64,000 bases of DNA from positions 1-64,000 of the forward strand of contig CACYSB010000006.1 of the NCBI GenBank assembly GCA_902777005.1, read 5' to 3'. The position numbers were made by a program, and so were the translations under genes. The stretch comes from an uncultured Bacteroidota bacterium (lineage in GTDB: Bacteria > Bacteroidota > Bacteroidia > Bacteroidales > P3). Below are positions 34,884-44,271 of this stretch, one piece after another; the stretch's first letter is position 1; each line of letters starts with the position of its first letter. The notes beneath the pieces are model-generated. The model saw nothing but the letters and a program-made list of their open reading frames with translations, was not told where the DNA came from and did not search any database.

Positions 34884-36211
34884 GAGATAGCCTCCTTTCT
34901 AAGCACCTCGAGTGCTTCTCTGATAATCGTCTGTATCTCCGTCTTCGAGGGGTCGATGAACTCGCACAGGGCGAAGTCCTCGGGTTCCACCTCGTAGATG
35001 CCGAGCTTCTCCTGCAGCTCTACATCACCCACAATGCAGGCCTTGATGAGTTGCAAGGGGTAGATGTCGAACGGGAACACTCGCTCGAAGCTGCCTGTGA
35101 AGAGGAACGGACGCACCGACCCGTGCATGTTGGTGTTGAATTCAGTGGGTAGTGGGTAGTGGGCAGTGGGTAGCAGTCGGACAAAGCCGCTCAGGAAAGT
35201 CTTGCTGAAGCTGTACTTCTTCAGGCCGGGCATCAGCCAGCCCATGAAGTCGTACTGGTCGCCCTCCTCGATGAATGTCACCTGCTGGTCGTACATCCCA
35301 AGGAAGCCGTCGGCCTTGATGGCGTTGCCGCTCAACACACTGCCGCTGATGATTCTTGTTGTATGCTGTAGAGACGACTCTGCCGATGGGTAGAGAGGAT
35401 TTATCAGTTGTATGTCGCTGATGCGCTGCATGCAGGCACCGTTCAACACCCGATAGTATTGCGGAGCTTTGGCTGCCGGGCCACCCACGCTTATGACGCG
35501 CTCCGGACGGTATTCGCCAGTCATTACCCAGCGGCCGATATTGGCCACATCCTGCGCGTTCACACTCCACACATATTCACCTTTGTTGATGGGACTTATG
35601 GCCGCCACTATGGTGCCGATGTTGCCGGCAGGGTGGGGACCTTCAGCCTTCACGCAATGTACCTTGCCGTAAGCTTCAAGCGCCTTTACTCCCGCATCGA
35701 ACTCGTGCTCGCGCCCTTTCAGCGCAAACTCCACGTCTGGTGCCAGCGGGTTGGTGTCGCGCATACTGACGAATATGCCCTTGGGCTTGTGGTCAGGGTT
35801 GGCTATGGTGCCGAACGGGCGTTCCTTAATCATCCACCAGCATGGTGAATTGAGAATTGAGAATTGAGAATTGAGAGTTTTTGACGCGTCGTCAGCCGAA
35901 TTATCAATTCTCTTTAAATTATCAATTTTCACAACAACCTCCAGCAGTTTGCGTTTCTCGCCGCGGACGATGGCTTCCACTACGCCGCTTACCGGCGACG
36001 GCAGCGTCAGGCGCTGGTCGTTCTTGTCTTCCACCAGCGGCTGTCCGGCGCACACGGTGTCTCCCTCGGCCACCAGCAGGCGCGGCGTGAAGCCCACCGC
36101 ATCCGGTGGCTTCACGCCGTAGCGCTCTATGCTGCGGGCGTCGACGATGTGCCGCTCGGGCATGCCGTCCAGTGGTATGTCGAGCCCTTTCTTAATCTTT
36201 ATTGTCTCCAC
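34880..36211 (-). CDS. nqrA: Na+-translocating NADH:quinone reductase subunit A
   Basis: Cytoplasmic quinone-binding subunit, first gene of the operon. It starts METIKIKKGLDIPLDGMP and has the biotinyl-like RLTLPSPVSGVVEAIVRGEKR and later GTIANPDHKPKGIFVSM. Two segments are repeat-derived. Residues about 110-122 (KTLNSQFSILNSP) come from a TGAGAAT array. Residues about 346-356 (LLPTAHYPLPTEF) come from an AGTGGGT array also seen in recG. Overall length (443) is near normal, so the first seems to have replaced a variable linker. It is 8 bp downstream of the aspA stop and may share its transcript. Confidence 0.93.
   Translation of the reverse strand: METIKIKKGLDIPLDGMPERHIVDARSIERYGVKPPDAVGFTPRLLVAEGDTVCAGQPLVEDKNDQRLTLPSPVSGVVEAIVRGEKRKLLEVVVKIDNLKRIDNSADDASKTLNSQFSILNSPCWWMIKERPFGTIANPDHKPKGIFVSMRDTNPLAPDVEFALKGREHEFDAGVKALEAYGKVHCVKAEGPHPAGNIGTIVAAISPINKGEYVWSVNAQDVANIGRWVMTGEYRPERVISVGGPAAKAPQYYRVLNGACMQRISDIQLINPLYPSAESSLQHTTRIISGSVLSGNAIKADGFLGMYDQQVTFIEEGDQYDFMGWLMPGLKKYSFSKTFLSGFVRLLPTAHYPLPTEFNTNMHGSVRPFLFTGSFERVFPFDIYPLQLIKACIVGDVELQEKLGIYEVEPEDFALCEFIDPSKTEIQTIIREALEVLRKEAIS
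35144..35174. repeat. 4 x 7-bp array AGTGGGT inside nqrA
   Basis: Units agtgggt, agtgggt, agtgggc, agtgggt, translated as LPTAHYPLPT. Same unit and same reading frame as the recG array at 4667-4697. Confidence 0.88.
35846..35878. repeat. 4 x 7-bp array TGAGAAT inside nqrA
   Basis: Units tgagaat x3 and tgagagt after a partial unit, translated as TLNSQFSILNS. Related inverted sequence (ttatcaattctc, ttatcaattttc) follows at about 35901-35930. Confidence 0.85.
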
Positions 36212-36219
36212 AATATGCT

Positions 36220-37641
36220 TTATTTGTTGACAGCCGTCAGGTCGACGGGCTGCAGCATGTTTTCAGGCTTGAGTATCTCGTCAAGCTGCTCCTTGGTGAG
36301 CAGGCCGTGCTCCAGCACCAGCTCGTAGACACCGCGGCCGGTCTCCGAAGCCTCTTTGGCAATCTTGGTCGAGGTCTTGTAGCCGATGATGGGGTTGAGC
36401 ATGGTGACGATGCCGATGGAATGCTCCACCAGCTGGCGGCAGCGCTCCTCATTGGCGCGTATGCCGTCGATGCAGAAGCGGCGCAGGGTGTCGTAGCCGT
36501 TCTCCAGCAGGTGGATGCTCTCGAAGAGCGTGTAGGCTATGACGGGCTCCATCACGTTGAGCTCCAGCTGGCCGTTGTCGCTGGCCAGGCTGATAGTCAT
36601 GTCGTTGCCGATGACGCGGTAGCACACCTGGTTCATCACCTCGGGTATGACGGGGTTCACCTTGCCGGGCATGATGGAGGAACCGGGCTGGCGCTCCGGC
36701 AGGTGTATCTCGTTGAGGCCGCAGCGGGGGCCGCTGGAGAGCAGACGGAGGTCGTTGCAAATCTTGTTGGTCTTGATGGCCAGGCGCTTCATGGCGGCGC
36801 TGTAGGCAATCATGCAGGTGGTTGCCGAGGTGGCCTCGATGAGGTTGTCGGCCAGCGTGATGTTCCATCCGGTGATTTTGCGCAGAGCCTTGATGCAGGC
36901 CTCGCTGTAGCCGGGCTTGGAGCAGATGCCGGTGCCGATGGCCGTGGCACCCATGTTGACAATCAGGAACTCGTCGGCAGTGGCGCGCAGGTTCTTGTAT
37001 TCGCCGCGCAGCGAGTCGGCGAAAGCGCCGAAGGTCTGGCCGAGGGTCATGGGCACAGCGTCCTGCAGCTGGGTGCGGCCCATCTTGATCACGTGCGCGA
37101 ACTCCTTGCTCTTGAAGTCCAGCGCGGCGATAATCTGCTCCAGATGAGGCATGAAGCCCAGGTGTTCGAGGGCCAGGGCCATGTGGATGGCGCAGGGGTA
37201 GGCATCGTTGGTCGACTGCGAGGCGTTGACTACATCGTTCGGCGAGCAGTACTGGTATTCACCTTTCTTATGTCCCATGCGCTCCAGTGCGAGGTTGGCG
37301 ATAACCTCGTTGGCGGCCATGTTGGTGCTGGTGCCCGCACCGCCCTGTATCATGTCGATGGGGAACTGGTCGTGGTACTTGCCCTCGATGAGCTGGTCGC
37401 AGGCCCACATGATGGCTTCGCCCTGCTCGGGTGTGATCATGCCAACCTCGACGTTGGCCATGGCGGCGGCCTTCTTGGTGATGGCCATGCCGCGGATGAA
37501 ATTAGCGTAGTTGCTCAGCAGGTTACCGCTGATTTTGAAGTTCTCGATGGCGCGTGATGTTTGCACACCATAGTAGGATTCTGCAGGCACTTCGCGACTG
37601 CCAAGCAGGTCGCTCTCGGTGCGGTATTTCTTGTCTTCCAT
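36220..37641 (-). CDS. aspA: aspartate ammonia-lyase
   Basis: Converts aspartate to fumarate and ammonia. The 473 residues start YRTESDLLGSREVPAESYYGVQT. The active-site signature GSSIMPGKVNPVIPE is at about 318-332, and QGGAGTSTNMAANEV and ASQSTNDAYPCA are present. These are aspartase rather than fumarase features (AESYYGVQT, GSSIMPGKVNPVIPEV). Fumarate made here can feed the fumarate reductase at 24-28 kb. It has its own promoter at 37714-37721. Confidence 0.94.
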   Translation of the reverse strand: MEDKKYRTESDLLGSREVPAESYYGVQTSRAIENFKISGNLLSNYANFIRGMAITKKAAAMANVEVGMITPEQGEAIMWACDQLIEGKYHDQFPIDMIQGGAGTSTNMAANEVIANLALERMGHKKGEYQYCSPNDVVNASQSTNDAYPCAIHMALALEHLGFMPHLEQIIAALDFKSKEFAHVIKMGRTQLQDAVPMTLGQTFGAFADSLRGEYKNLRATADEFLIVNMGATAIGTGICSKPGYSEACIKALRKITGWNITLADNLIEATSATTCMIAYSAAMKRLAIKTNKICNDLRLLSSGPRCGLNEIHLPERQPGSSIMPGKVNPVIPEVMNQVCYRVIGNDMTISLASDNGQLELNVMEPVIAYTLFESIHLLENGYDTLRRFCIDGIRANEERCRQLVEHSIGIVTMLNPIIGYKTSTKIAKEASETGRGVYELVLEHGLLTKEQLDEILKPENMLQPVDLTAVNK

Positions 37642-37713
37642 AGTAGGATTACTGTTGTTAATTGTTTGATTTTTTGTTTGTTACTGTAATAATCTCCTGT
37701 TTTCGGGAGACCG

Positions 37714-37721
37714 CAAATATA
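37714..37721 (-). promoter_or_regulatory. -7 promoter element TATATTTG for aspA
   Basis: TATATTTGC on the minus strand, about 73 bp upstream of the aspA ATG. It may also drive the downstream nqr operon. Confidence 0.6.
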
Positions 37722-37784
37722 CAAAAAAAAAAAATCTCACCAAAGGTGAAAATGATTTTCTTTGTCGCCACGGCATGGCCTCTT

Positions 37785-37910
37785 CGCCGCCTCTCCGTAT
37801 CCGCTCCGTCTGTTCTACGGTTGTTCACCGGTTGTTCTACGGTATTATCCGGCGAACAGTCGGAATACAACCGGCGAAATGGCGGAGAGATGCCGGAGGG
37901 GAGTCGGACT
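37785..37910. repeat. 11-bp-period inverted array, copy E
   Basis: Left arm on the minus strand: accgtagaaca, accggtgaaca, accgtagaaca, gacggagcgga, tacggagaggc. Right arm: tccggcgaaca, gtcggaataca, accggcgaaat, ggcggagagat, gccggagggga. The centre is tatta at about 37842. It lies in the 385-bp divergent gap between aspA and the next plus-strand gene. Besides it and the aspA promoter I see only AT-rich leader sequence. Confidence 0.87.
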
Positions 37911-38026
37911 GTTGACAAGCTGTTGATTACTTTTGCATAGAATGGAACAATATATTTACGCGGGTGGCGTTTTTGATGTTAAAAGTTTTATATTGAGAGA
38001 GTGAGGGAGAGTGTTAAGTATTGAGG

Positions 38027-39433
38027 ATGAAAAAGATAGTAATAATACTGATGTTGCTGGCTGGAGCTGTAGGCTGCATGGCTCAGACCAACGTGCTGAT
38101 TAGCGGCACGTCGGCCAATGCCGTCGGCAAGAGGATGGCCCTCTACGGCTACAGCGACATGCTGTCGATGGCCGAAGTGCTGCTTGACGAGACGGTGGTG
38201 GACTCTGCCGGTCGCTTCGAGTTGCGCTGCTATGCCGACTATCCGCGGCTGGTGTACGTCGAGGTGGAATGCTACAGCCAGTCGTTTTACGTGGAGCCCG
38301 GCCGCACCTACGAGGTGTGGCTGCCGAAATTCGACTGGGCCATCGACGAGAAGCGCAACGTGTATCTGGACCCCGAGCCGTTGCCGCTGGAGTTCATGCA
38401 CCTGCCCGACGACGAGCTGAACCTGCGCATTGAACGTTATGAGGCCATGGTTGACAGCATATTGAGCGCCAAGCGTGTCTTCTTCGATCCGCGCTTCAAG
38501 CCCGACCGCCGTCACATGGACACTCTGCAGCGCACCGTCCGCGCCGCCGTGGGACCGTTGCAGGACGACTTCTTCGGGCGGTATGTGGACTACACGCTGG
38601 CCGAGATGACGCTGAATATGCGTTTTGCCAAGCGTGAGAAGCTTATTGCCAAGTATATAACAGACCATCCGGTGCGCTATTACGACGAGCAGTACATGAG
38701 GCTCTTCCTGGCGCTATACGCCGGAAGCATCTCCCGGGGCACACGGCGCATACCGCAGGAGCGCCTTGTGGCCTGGGTCGACGAGGGCAATGTGGCGCGC
38801 TACGCCGACTCGATAGGTCTCGACCCGCTGCTCCGCAACGAGCGTGTCCGCGAACTGGCCATGCTGCAAGCCCTCCGCGAGAGCTGGTATGACCAAGCCT
38901 ACAGCCGTGAGGCCGTGATGAGGATGATAGAGAAGGTGGGGCAGGAGAGCAAGTTCACGGAGCACCAGCGTCTGGCGGAATCGCTGAAGAACCACCTGAA
39001 AGAAGCTGCGGCGCCCGAGGTGCCGCACACCGTGCTGCCTGACGTGGAGCGCAACATGGTGAGCCTCGACAGTTTCATCGGCAAGTGGGTCTATATGGCC
39101 TTCGTGCGCGTCAACGAGCCGGCCTCGCTGGCTGAGATAGAGACCATGGCACATTTCCGCGACAGCGTCTATGCCAAGAACCCCGATGTGGTGTTTGTGG
39201 GTATCTCGTGCGACCGCGAGTTCCAGAAGATGTACCACTTCCTGAAGAACAGCCGTCGTGGCCACCGCTACAATTGGACGTGGCTGCACTACGACGGCGA
39301 CTACCGTCTGCTGGAGCGCTACGGGGTGGTGAGCTATCCCACCTTCGTGCTGCTGCGTCCCGATGGCACGCCACAATATGAGTTGACACCGGCACCGGCA
39401 ACCGGAATATTGATGAACCTGAAAACAGAATAA
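38027..39433 (+). CDS. exported thioredoxin-fold protein lacking the CxxC motif
   Basis: 468 residues from ATG at 38027, with signal MKKIVIILMLLAGAVGCMAQ. Cleavage as a lipoprotein at Cys is possible but the lipobox is weak. The N-terminal part resembles the DUF4369-type beta domain (VLISGTSANAVGKRMALYGY). The middle is helical. The C-terminal 120 residues have a TlpA-like fold: FIGKWVYMAFVRVNEPASLAEIE and the cis-Pro phrase VVSYPTFVLLRPDG. The usual CxxC is replaced by VNEP, so disulfide exchange is unlikely. It starts a four-gene cluster with TPR, barrel and folC genes. Confidence 0.75.
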   Translation: MKKIVIILMLLAGAVGCMAQTNVLISGTSANAVGKRMALYGYSDMLSMAEVLLDETVVDSAGRFELRCYADYPRLVYVEVECYSQSFYVEPGRTYEVWLPKFDWAIDEKRNVYLDPEPLPLEFMHLPDDELNLRIERYEAMVDSILSAKRVFFDPRFKPDRRHMDTLQRTVRAAVGPLQDDFFGRYVDYTLAEMTLNMRFAKREKLIAKYITDHPVRYYDEQYMRLFLALYAGSISRGTRRIPQERLVAWVDEGNVARYADSIGLDPLLRNERVRELAMLQALRESWYDQAYSREAVMRMIEKVGQESKFTEHQRLAESLKNHLKEAAAPEVPHTVLPDVERNMVSLDSFIGKWVYMAFVRVNEPASLAEIETMAHFRDSVYAKNPDVVFVGISCDREFQKMYHFLKNSRRGHRYNWTWLHYDGDYRLLERYGVVSYPTFVLLRPDGTPQYELTPAPATGILMNLKTE

Positions 39434-39439
39434 CAGAAT

Positions 39440-42400
39440 ATGAGCAAGTACAAGACAATGAAGGCAATGGTGGCGACTATGATGGCCGCTATGTTGCTTT
39501 TGCCTATGGCCGTGTGGGCCCAGCGCGAGACTGGCGACGAGCGGACGACGGGTCTTTACCGCCAGGCCATGGACCTCTACCAGAAGCAGAAATACTCTGC
39601 CGCACAGCAGATTTTCGACCAGGTGGCGGCTCTCGGCGCCACGGCCGATGCCCAGTGGCTCACAGTCAGCGACGCATGCTACTATGCCGGCGTGTGCTCG
39701 GAGAAGCTGGACAATGACGACGCCTACTTCCGCCTTGAGGAGTTCCTGCGTCTCTATCCCCAGAGTGCCCGGCAGGACATGGCGCGATTCTATCTGGGCA
39801 ACTTCTACTATGCACGCAGCGACTACGACCGTGCGTTGGAGTACTACAAAGCCGTCGACCCCAAGGAGGTGGAGTTCGACCACCGCAGCGAGTACAACTT
39901 CAAGAAAGGCTACTGCTACTTCCAGAAGGGCGACACCAAGCACGCGTCGGAACTCTTCTCGCAGCAAGTGGGCGGCAAGTCCAAGTACAGCGCCTCGAGC
40001 CTCTACTACTACGCCCACATACAGTACATGAACGGACAGTACGACCTTGCCCTCAAGAACTTCCGCGAGCTGCAGAACGACAGGAAGTTTGCCAAGATAG
40101 CGCCGAGCTACATTGCGCGCATCTACTACTATCTGGGCAAGGACGACGAGCTCCTTCGCCTGGCGCCGCAGCTGCTGAAGGACAAGGACGCCTTCAAGCG
40201 CAGCGAGATAGAGCAGATGGTTGGCGAGGTGTACTTCAACCGCGGCGAGTATGCCAACGCCTTGCAGCACTACAGTGCCGCGCGTTACGAGCAGAAGATG
40301 GAGCAGCCGTCGAGCTGCACGCCGCAGGACAACGACTACCAGGTAGGCTACAGCCACTATATGCTGGGCCATTACGACAGTGCCGCCGTTTATCTGAGCC
40401 GCAAGATGCAGTGCAGCGACAGTGTGGCCCAGAACGCACTGTACACCCTCGGCGACTGCTATGTGCGCATGGGTCGCAAGATGGATGCCCGCAGTGTGTT
40501 CCAGATGGCCAGCAGGATGGATTTCAACAGCCAGATCAAGGAGGACGCCCTCTTCAACTATGCCAAGTTGAGCTGCGAGCTCAATCAGGACGCCATGGGC
40601 GGCAGCATCAAGTCGTTCGAGAGTTACCTGAGCAAATACCCACGCGGACGCCACAAGACCGAGGCAGAGGAGATACTGACAGAGCTCTATTGCTCCACCA
40701 ACAACTACAAGGAAGCCATACGTCTGCTGGAACAGGTGCCGCAGCGCAATGCCGCCCTGGAGCAGGCCTATCAGCGCGCTCTGCTCAACCGCGGCATCGA
40801 GCTCAGCAACAGCGGCAAGGAGGAAGAGGGGGTGAAGATGTATGAGAAGGCTGTGAAGGTCAACGCCGTGCCCCGTATCACTGCCGACGCCAACTATCTG
40901 GTGGGTGAGTGGCAGTATCGCAACGGCAAGACCACGGAGGCAGAGAAGAGCCTCAACAAGTTGCTGCTGTCGTCGTATGCCAACACCTCGCCCTATGCCA
41001 ATCAGGCACGCTACACCTATGCATACATACTGATGCGCCAGAAGCGCTACGATGAGGCTCTGGAGGCCTTCGGCGAGCTCGACCGCCGCATAGCATCGGC
41101 CACCGACAAGACCTCGGTGCTGATGCGCAACGACGTGCGCAATCGCTTGGGCGACTGCCTATATGTGCAGAGCCGTTTCAAGGAGAGCATTGTGCAGTAC
41201 GACAAAGTAATCAACGCCAACGGGCGTGATGCCGACTATGCCACCTACCAGAAGGCCCTCGCCTATGGCGCACAAGGCAAGAACAGCGAGAAACTCACCT
41301 ATCTCAACTATATATTCGAGAAGTACGACAACTCGCCCCTGAAGTCGAAGGCCATGCTGGAGATTGCCAACACATACATGATGTGCGACAACAACGAGAT
41401 GGCAATGACCTACTACAACAACTTTATCAAGCAGTACCCGCAGAGCGCCTATGTGAAGACCGCGTTGCTCAACCAGGGTCTTATATACTATAACACCGAG
41501 CGTCCTGACCAGGCGCTGCAGACATTCGACCGCTTGCTGACGCAGTATCCCGGTACCGACGAGGCGCGCGATGCTCTGGGCACGGTCAAGAACATATACA
41601 TAGAGCAGAACCGTGTGGATGAGTACTTCAGCTATGTGAAGCGCACCACCAAGGTCACCGTCTCCACCGTGGAGCAGGACAGCACCACCTTCCTTGCCGC
41701 CGAGGGACGCTACCAGGAGGGCGACTATGAGAACGCCGCTGCGGGATTGGAAAGCTACCTCAGCAAGTTCCCCAACGGCCTCTTTACCGTCAAGGCGCAC
41801 TATCTCCTTGCCGACAGCTATTTCCGTCAGGGACAGAACGTGAAAGCCCTGCCGCACTATGTGGCTGTGGCATCGACAGGCACCAATCAGTACAGCGAGC
41901 GCTCGCTATACAATGCTGCCAACATTGCCTATAGTCTTGGTGACTACAACCAAGCTGCCACTCTCTACCAGCGCCTAATGGAAAATGCCGAGAGTGACAA
42001 CAGTCTGCTTCAGGGCGAGGTGGGCGGTCTGCGCTGTGCAGTGGCCCTCAAGAGCCACAGCGGGGTGATGGAGGCTGGACAGCGTCTCGTGGACGAAAGC
42101 AAGGCGACGTCAGAGCTCAAGGATGAAGCATGGCTTGCGATGGCTCGCAGTTGTTATGCAAACGGCTATAACGACGGCGCCTATGAGAATTACGGCCACC
42201 TTACGCGCTCGGCCAATGGCGACTACAACGGCGAAGCCCGCTGCCGCCAGGCTGAGATACTGATACAGGGTGGCAAACTGCAGCAAGCCGAGAAGATGAT
42301 TGAAGGTATAGTGAGCGATGCATCGAGCGACTATTGGCTTGCCTACAGTTTCATTCTCTGGGCTGATGTCTACTACGCCAACGGTAACACCATACAGGCC

Positions 42401-42547
42401 AAGCAGACTCTCCAGAGTGTTATAGACAATTACGACGGAGAGGACCTCGTGGGTGTGGCCCGTCAGAAACTCGACGCCATCGTGGCTGCCGAGAAGCCCG
42501 CTGCCGAGCCCGTAGAGGAGGAAATAGTAATCGACATTAACGACTGA
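39440..42547 (+). CDS. large tetratricopeptide-repeat protein
   Basis: 1035 residues with an N-terminal signal (MVATMMAAMLLLPMAVWAQ). There are at least a dozen TPR units with phrases such as YYKAVDPKE, YTYAYILMRQKRYDEALEAF, YNNFIKQYPQSAYVKTALLNQGLIYYN and LADSYFRQGQNVKALPHY. The C-terminus ends in a Pro/Glu-rich VEEEIVIDIND. Probably a periplasmic scaffold. The same order, TPR protein - barrel - folC, is known to me from Bacteroides genomes, which suggests a conserved functional pair with the next gene. Confidence 0.82.
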   Translation: MSKYKTMKAMVATMMAAMLLLPMAVWAQRETGDERTTGLYRQAMDLYQKQKYSAAQQIFDQVAALGATADAQWLTVSDACYYAGVCSEKLDNDDAYFRLEEFLRLYPQSARQDMARFYLGNFYYARSDYDRALEYYKAVDPKEVEFDHRSEYNFKKGYCYFQKGDTKHASELFSQQVGGKSKYSASSLYYYAHIQYMNGQYDLALKNFRELQNDRKFAKIAPSYIARIYYYLGKDDELLRLAPQLLKDKDAFKRSEIEQMVGEVYFNRGEYANALQHYSAARYEQKMEQPSSCTPQDNDYQVGYSHYMLGHYDSAAVYLSRKMQCSDSVAQNALYTLGDCYVRMGRKMDARSVFQMASRMDFNSQIKEDALFNYAKLSCELNQDAMGGSIKSFESYLSKYPRGRHKTEAEEILTELYCSTNNYKEAIRLLEQVPQRNAALEQAYQRALLNRGIELSNSGKEEEGVKMYEKAVKVNAVPRITADANYLVGEWQYRNGKTTEAEKSLNKLLLSSYANTSPYANQARYTYAYILMRQKRYDEALEAFGELDRRIASATDKTSVLMRNDVRNRLGDCLYVQSRFKESIVQYDKVINANGRDADYATYQKALAYGAQGKNSEKLTYLNYIFEKYDNSPLKSKAMLEIANTYMMCDNNEMAMTYYNNFIKQYPQSAYVKTALLNQGLIYYNTERPDQALQTFDRLLTQYPGTDEARDALGTVKNIYIEQNRVDEYFSYVKRTTKVTVSTVEQDSTTFLAAEGRYQEGDYENAAAGLESYLSKFPNGLFTVKAHYLLADSYFRQGQNVKALPHYVAVASTGTNQYSERSLYNAANIAYSLGDYNQAATLYQRLMENAESDNSLLQGEVGGLRCAVALKSHSGVMEAGQRLVDESKATSELKDEAWLAMARSCYANGYNDGAYENYGHLTRSANGDYNGEARCRQAEILIQGGKLQQAEKMIEGIVSDASSDYWLAYSFILWADVYYANGNTIQAKQTLQSVIDNYDGEDLVGVARQKLDAIVAAEKPAAEPVEEEIVIDIND

Positions 42548-42552
42548 AAACA

Positions 42553-44271
42553 ATGAAAAAGACATTCGTCATATCCGCACTGCTTCTGGGCGCCACAGCC
42601 CTCTTTGCTCAGAACGACGACGCCTACAACGCCAGCGTCGTGGTGAAGGGCTCCTACCGTCCAGTGATTGAGCAGGCGCAGAAGCTCAATTTCCCCGCCG
42701 AAATTACCGACACGCTGGGGCGTATGCAGCATGACTTCCGCTACAGTATTGAGCCCACGCGAATCAGGGCCCTCTATGAGCCGTCGCGCATCAAGGCCGC
42801 GCGAATCGTTGGCGAGCCCGCAACCAAACTATACAACAACTACCTGCGTCTGGGATTCGGTAACTACTGGACACCTTTGGCTGACCTCTATTGGAGCTCC
42901 ACGCGCGACAAGAAGAAGACGTATGGCGTGCGCATCAACCACCTCTCGTCATGGGACCGTCTACCCGGATACGGCAGCAACCACTTCGGCAACACCGGTG
43001 TGACCCTCTTCGGCAAATACATAGTCGGCGAGAAGTTGCAGCTGAGTTCCGACCTCGGCTATGAGCACGACCACAACCTGTACTATGGTTTCCATGACAG
43101 CACACTGGCGAAGGTGTTCCCTGCCTACACGCGTGACAGCATATCCACCAAGGACTACCGCGCCTCTTACAATGTGGCCACATGGAATATCGGGCTTAGG
43201 AACATGCAGCTCGACCCCAACAAGTTCGGCTATGCAGTCAATGTCCATGTCAGTGACCTATGGGCCACTTGGGGACAAAATGAGTTCAACCTTAACCTCA
43301 GCGGCGATGCCCGCTACGGCTTCGAGATGATGCGCCAATACAAAGGCGTCGCCTACTTGCACATGGAGTGGGACGCCTATACCAACGGTTTGCGCATGGG
43401 CAACAAGATGCCCCTCGGATACATTCCCATACCGGTGCAGGACACTATGCGCTCGTGGCGTAATATTGTGAAAGCAAATCCGTACATTGACTTTATGTTC
43501 AGTGGACTGCAGTTCCATGCTGGTTTGACGGCTGCCTGGGACTCTTATACTGCAGACACTACAACTACCTTCCGCGTGTTCCCCGACGTTGTTGTGAGCA
43601 AGCTGTTGCTTGATGACAAGCTGGCCCTCAGTCTCGGTGCCACCGGTGGCCTTGAGGCCAACAGTCTCAATACCATGCGTATCGTCAACCCATATATCGC
43701 CCCAGGCGGCGAGATGCGTGCCACGCGCCACTATGATTTCACCGGCCGCGCCCGCTGGAGCATCAGTCGCAAGCTCGAAGCCGATGCCGAGATGAGCTAC
43801 CAATTGCTGCGCGACGACCTTACCTTCACGCTTAACACTCTCTATGGCCTTGAAAATGTCTATAGTCCGCTGTATGTCGACAACAACCGCTTCACGCTCG
43901 GCGCCACCGTCGCCTTTGTCAACGACGAGATACTCACCCTTCGCGGAGGCGGACACTTATATGCCTACGATTCAATCCCCCTCTACCGTCCAAAGTGGGA
44001 CGCCCTTATCAGCTCCGACCTCAACTATCATGACAAGTGGTTCTTCCATCTCGAAGGCCGTCTGCTGGGCTCGATGCAGGCCGACAAAGGGCAGACGTTG
44101 CCCATGCGCTATGGCGTAGCCGCTGAAGTGGAATACCGCCACAACCGTGCCCTCAGCTTCTTCCTCCGCATGGACAATCTCGCATTCCAGCGCTACTATC
44201 TTTGGGCCAACTATCCCTCGCAGCGCGCATTGTTTATCCTTGGCCTCACCTATACAATTCCGCACAAATGA
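42553..44271 (+). CDS. outer-membrane beta-barrel (TonB-receptor-like), partner of the TPR protein
   Basis: 572 residues with signal peptide MKKTFVISALLLGATALFAQ. Barrel-like throughout: phrases LRLGFGNYWTPLADLYW, GVTLFGKYIVGEKLQL and a final ALFILGLTYTIPHK. There is no clear plug domain, so it is not a classical TonB receptor. It lies 5 bp downstream of the TPR gene and overlaps folC by ATGA. Confidence 0.75.
   Translation: MKKTFVISALLLGATALFAQNDDAYNASVVVKGSYRPVIEQAQKLNFPAEITDTLGRMQHDFRYSIEPTRIRALYEPSRIKAARIVGEPATKLYNNYLRLGFGNYWTPLADLYWSSTRDKKKTYGVRINHLSSWDRLPGYGSNHFGNTGVTLFGKYIVGEKLQLSSDLGYEHDHNLYYGFHDSTLAKVFPAYTRDSISTKDYRASYNVATWNIGLRNMQLDPNKFGYAVNVHVSDLWATWGQNEFNLNLSGDARYGFEMMRQYKGVAYLHMEWDAYTNGLRMGNKMPLGYIPIPVQDTMRSWRNIVKANPYIDFMFSGLQFHAGLTAAWDSYTADTTTTFRVFPDVVVSKLLLDDKLALSLGATGGLEANSLNTMRIVNPYIAPGGEMRATRHYDFTGRARWSISRKLEADAEMSYQLLRDDLTFTLNTLYGLENVYSPLYVDNNRFTLGATVAFVNDEILTLRGGGHLYAYDSIPLYRPKWDALISSDLNYHDKWFFHLEGRLLGSMQADKGQTLPMRYGVAAEVEYRHNRALSFFLRMDNLAFQRYYLWANYPSQRALFILGLTYTIPHK

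Noticed and set aside
36202..37557. 451-codon open frame antisense to aspA
   Set aside because: Shadow frame; aspA has its full active-site signature on the minus strand.
41166..41182. Possible third copy of the coding palindrome (agagccgtttcaagg)
   Set aside because: Only half of the palindrome matches and it encodes ordinary TPR sequence (QSRFKES); the second half and terminal repeats are absent.
44202..44267. N-terminal extension of folC
   Set aside because: It would lie entirely inside the upstream barrel gene; ATG at 44268 gives the family start and a typical ATGA overlap.
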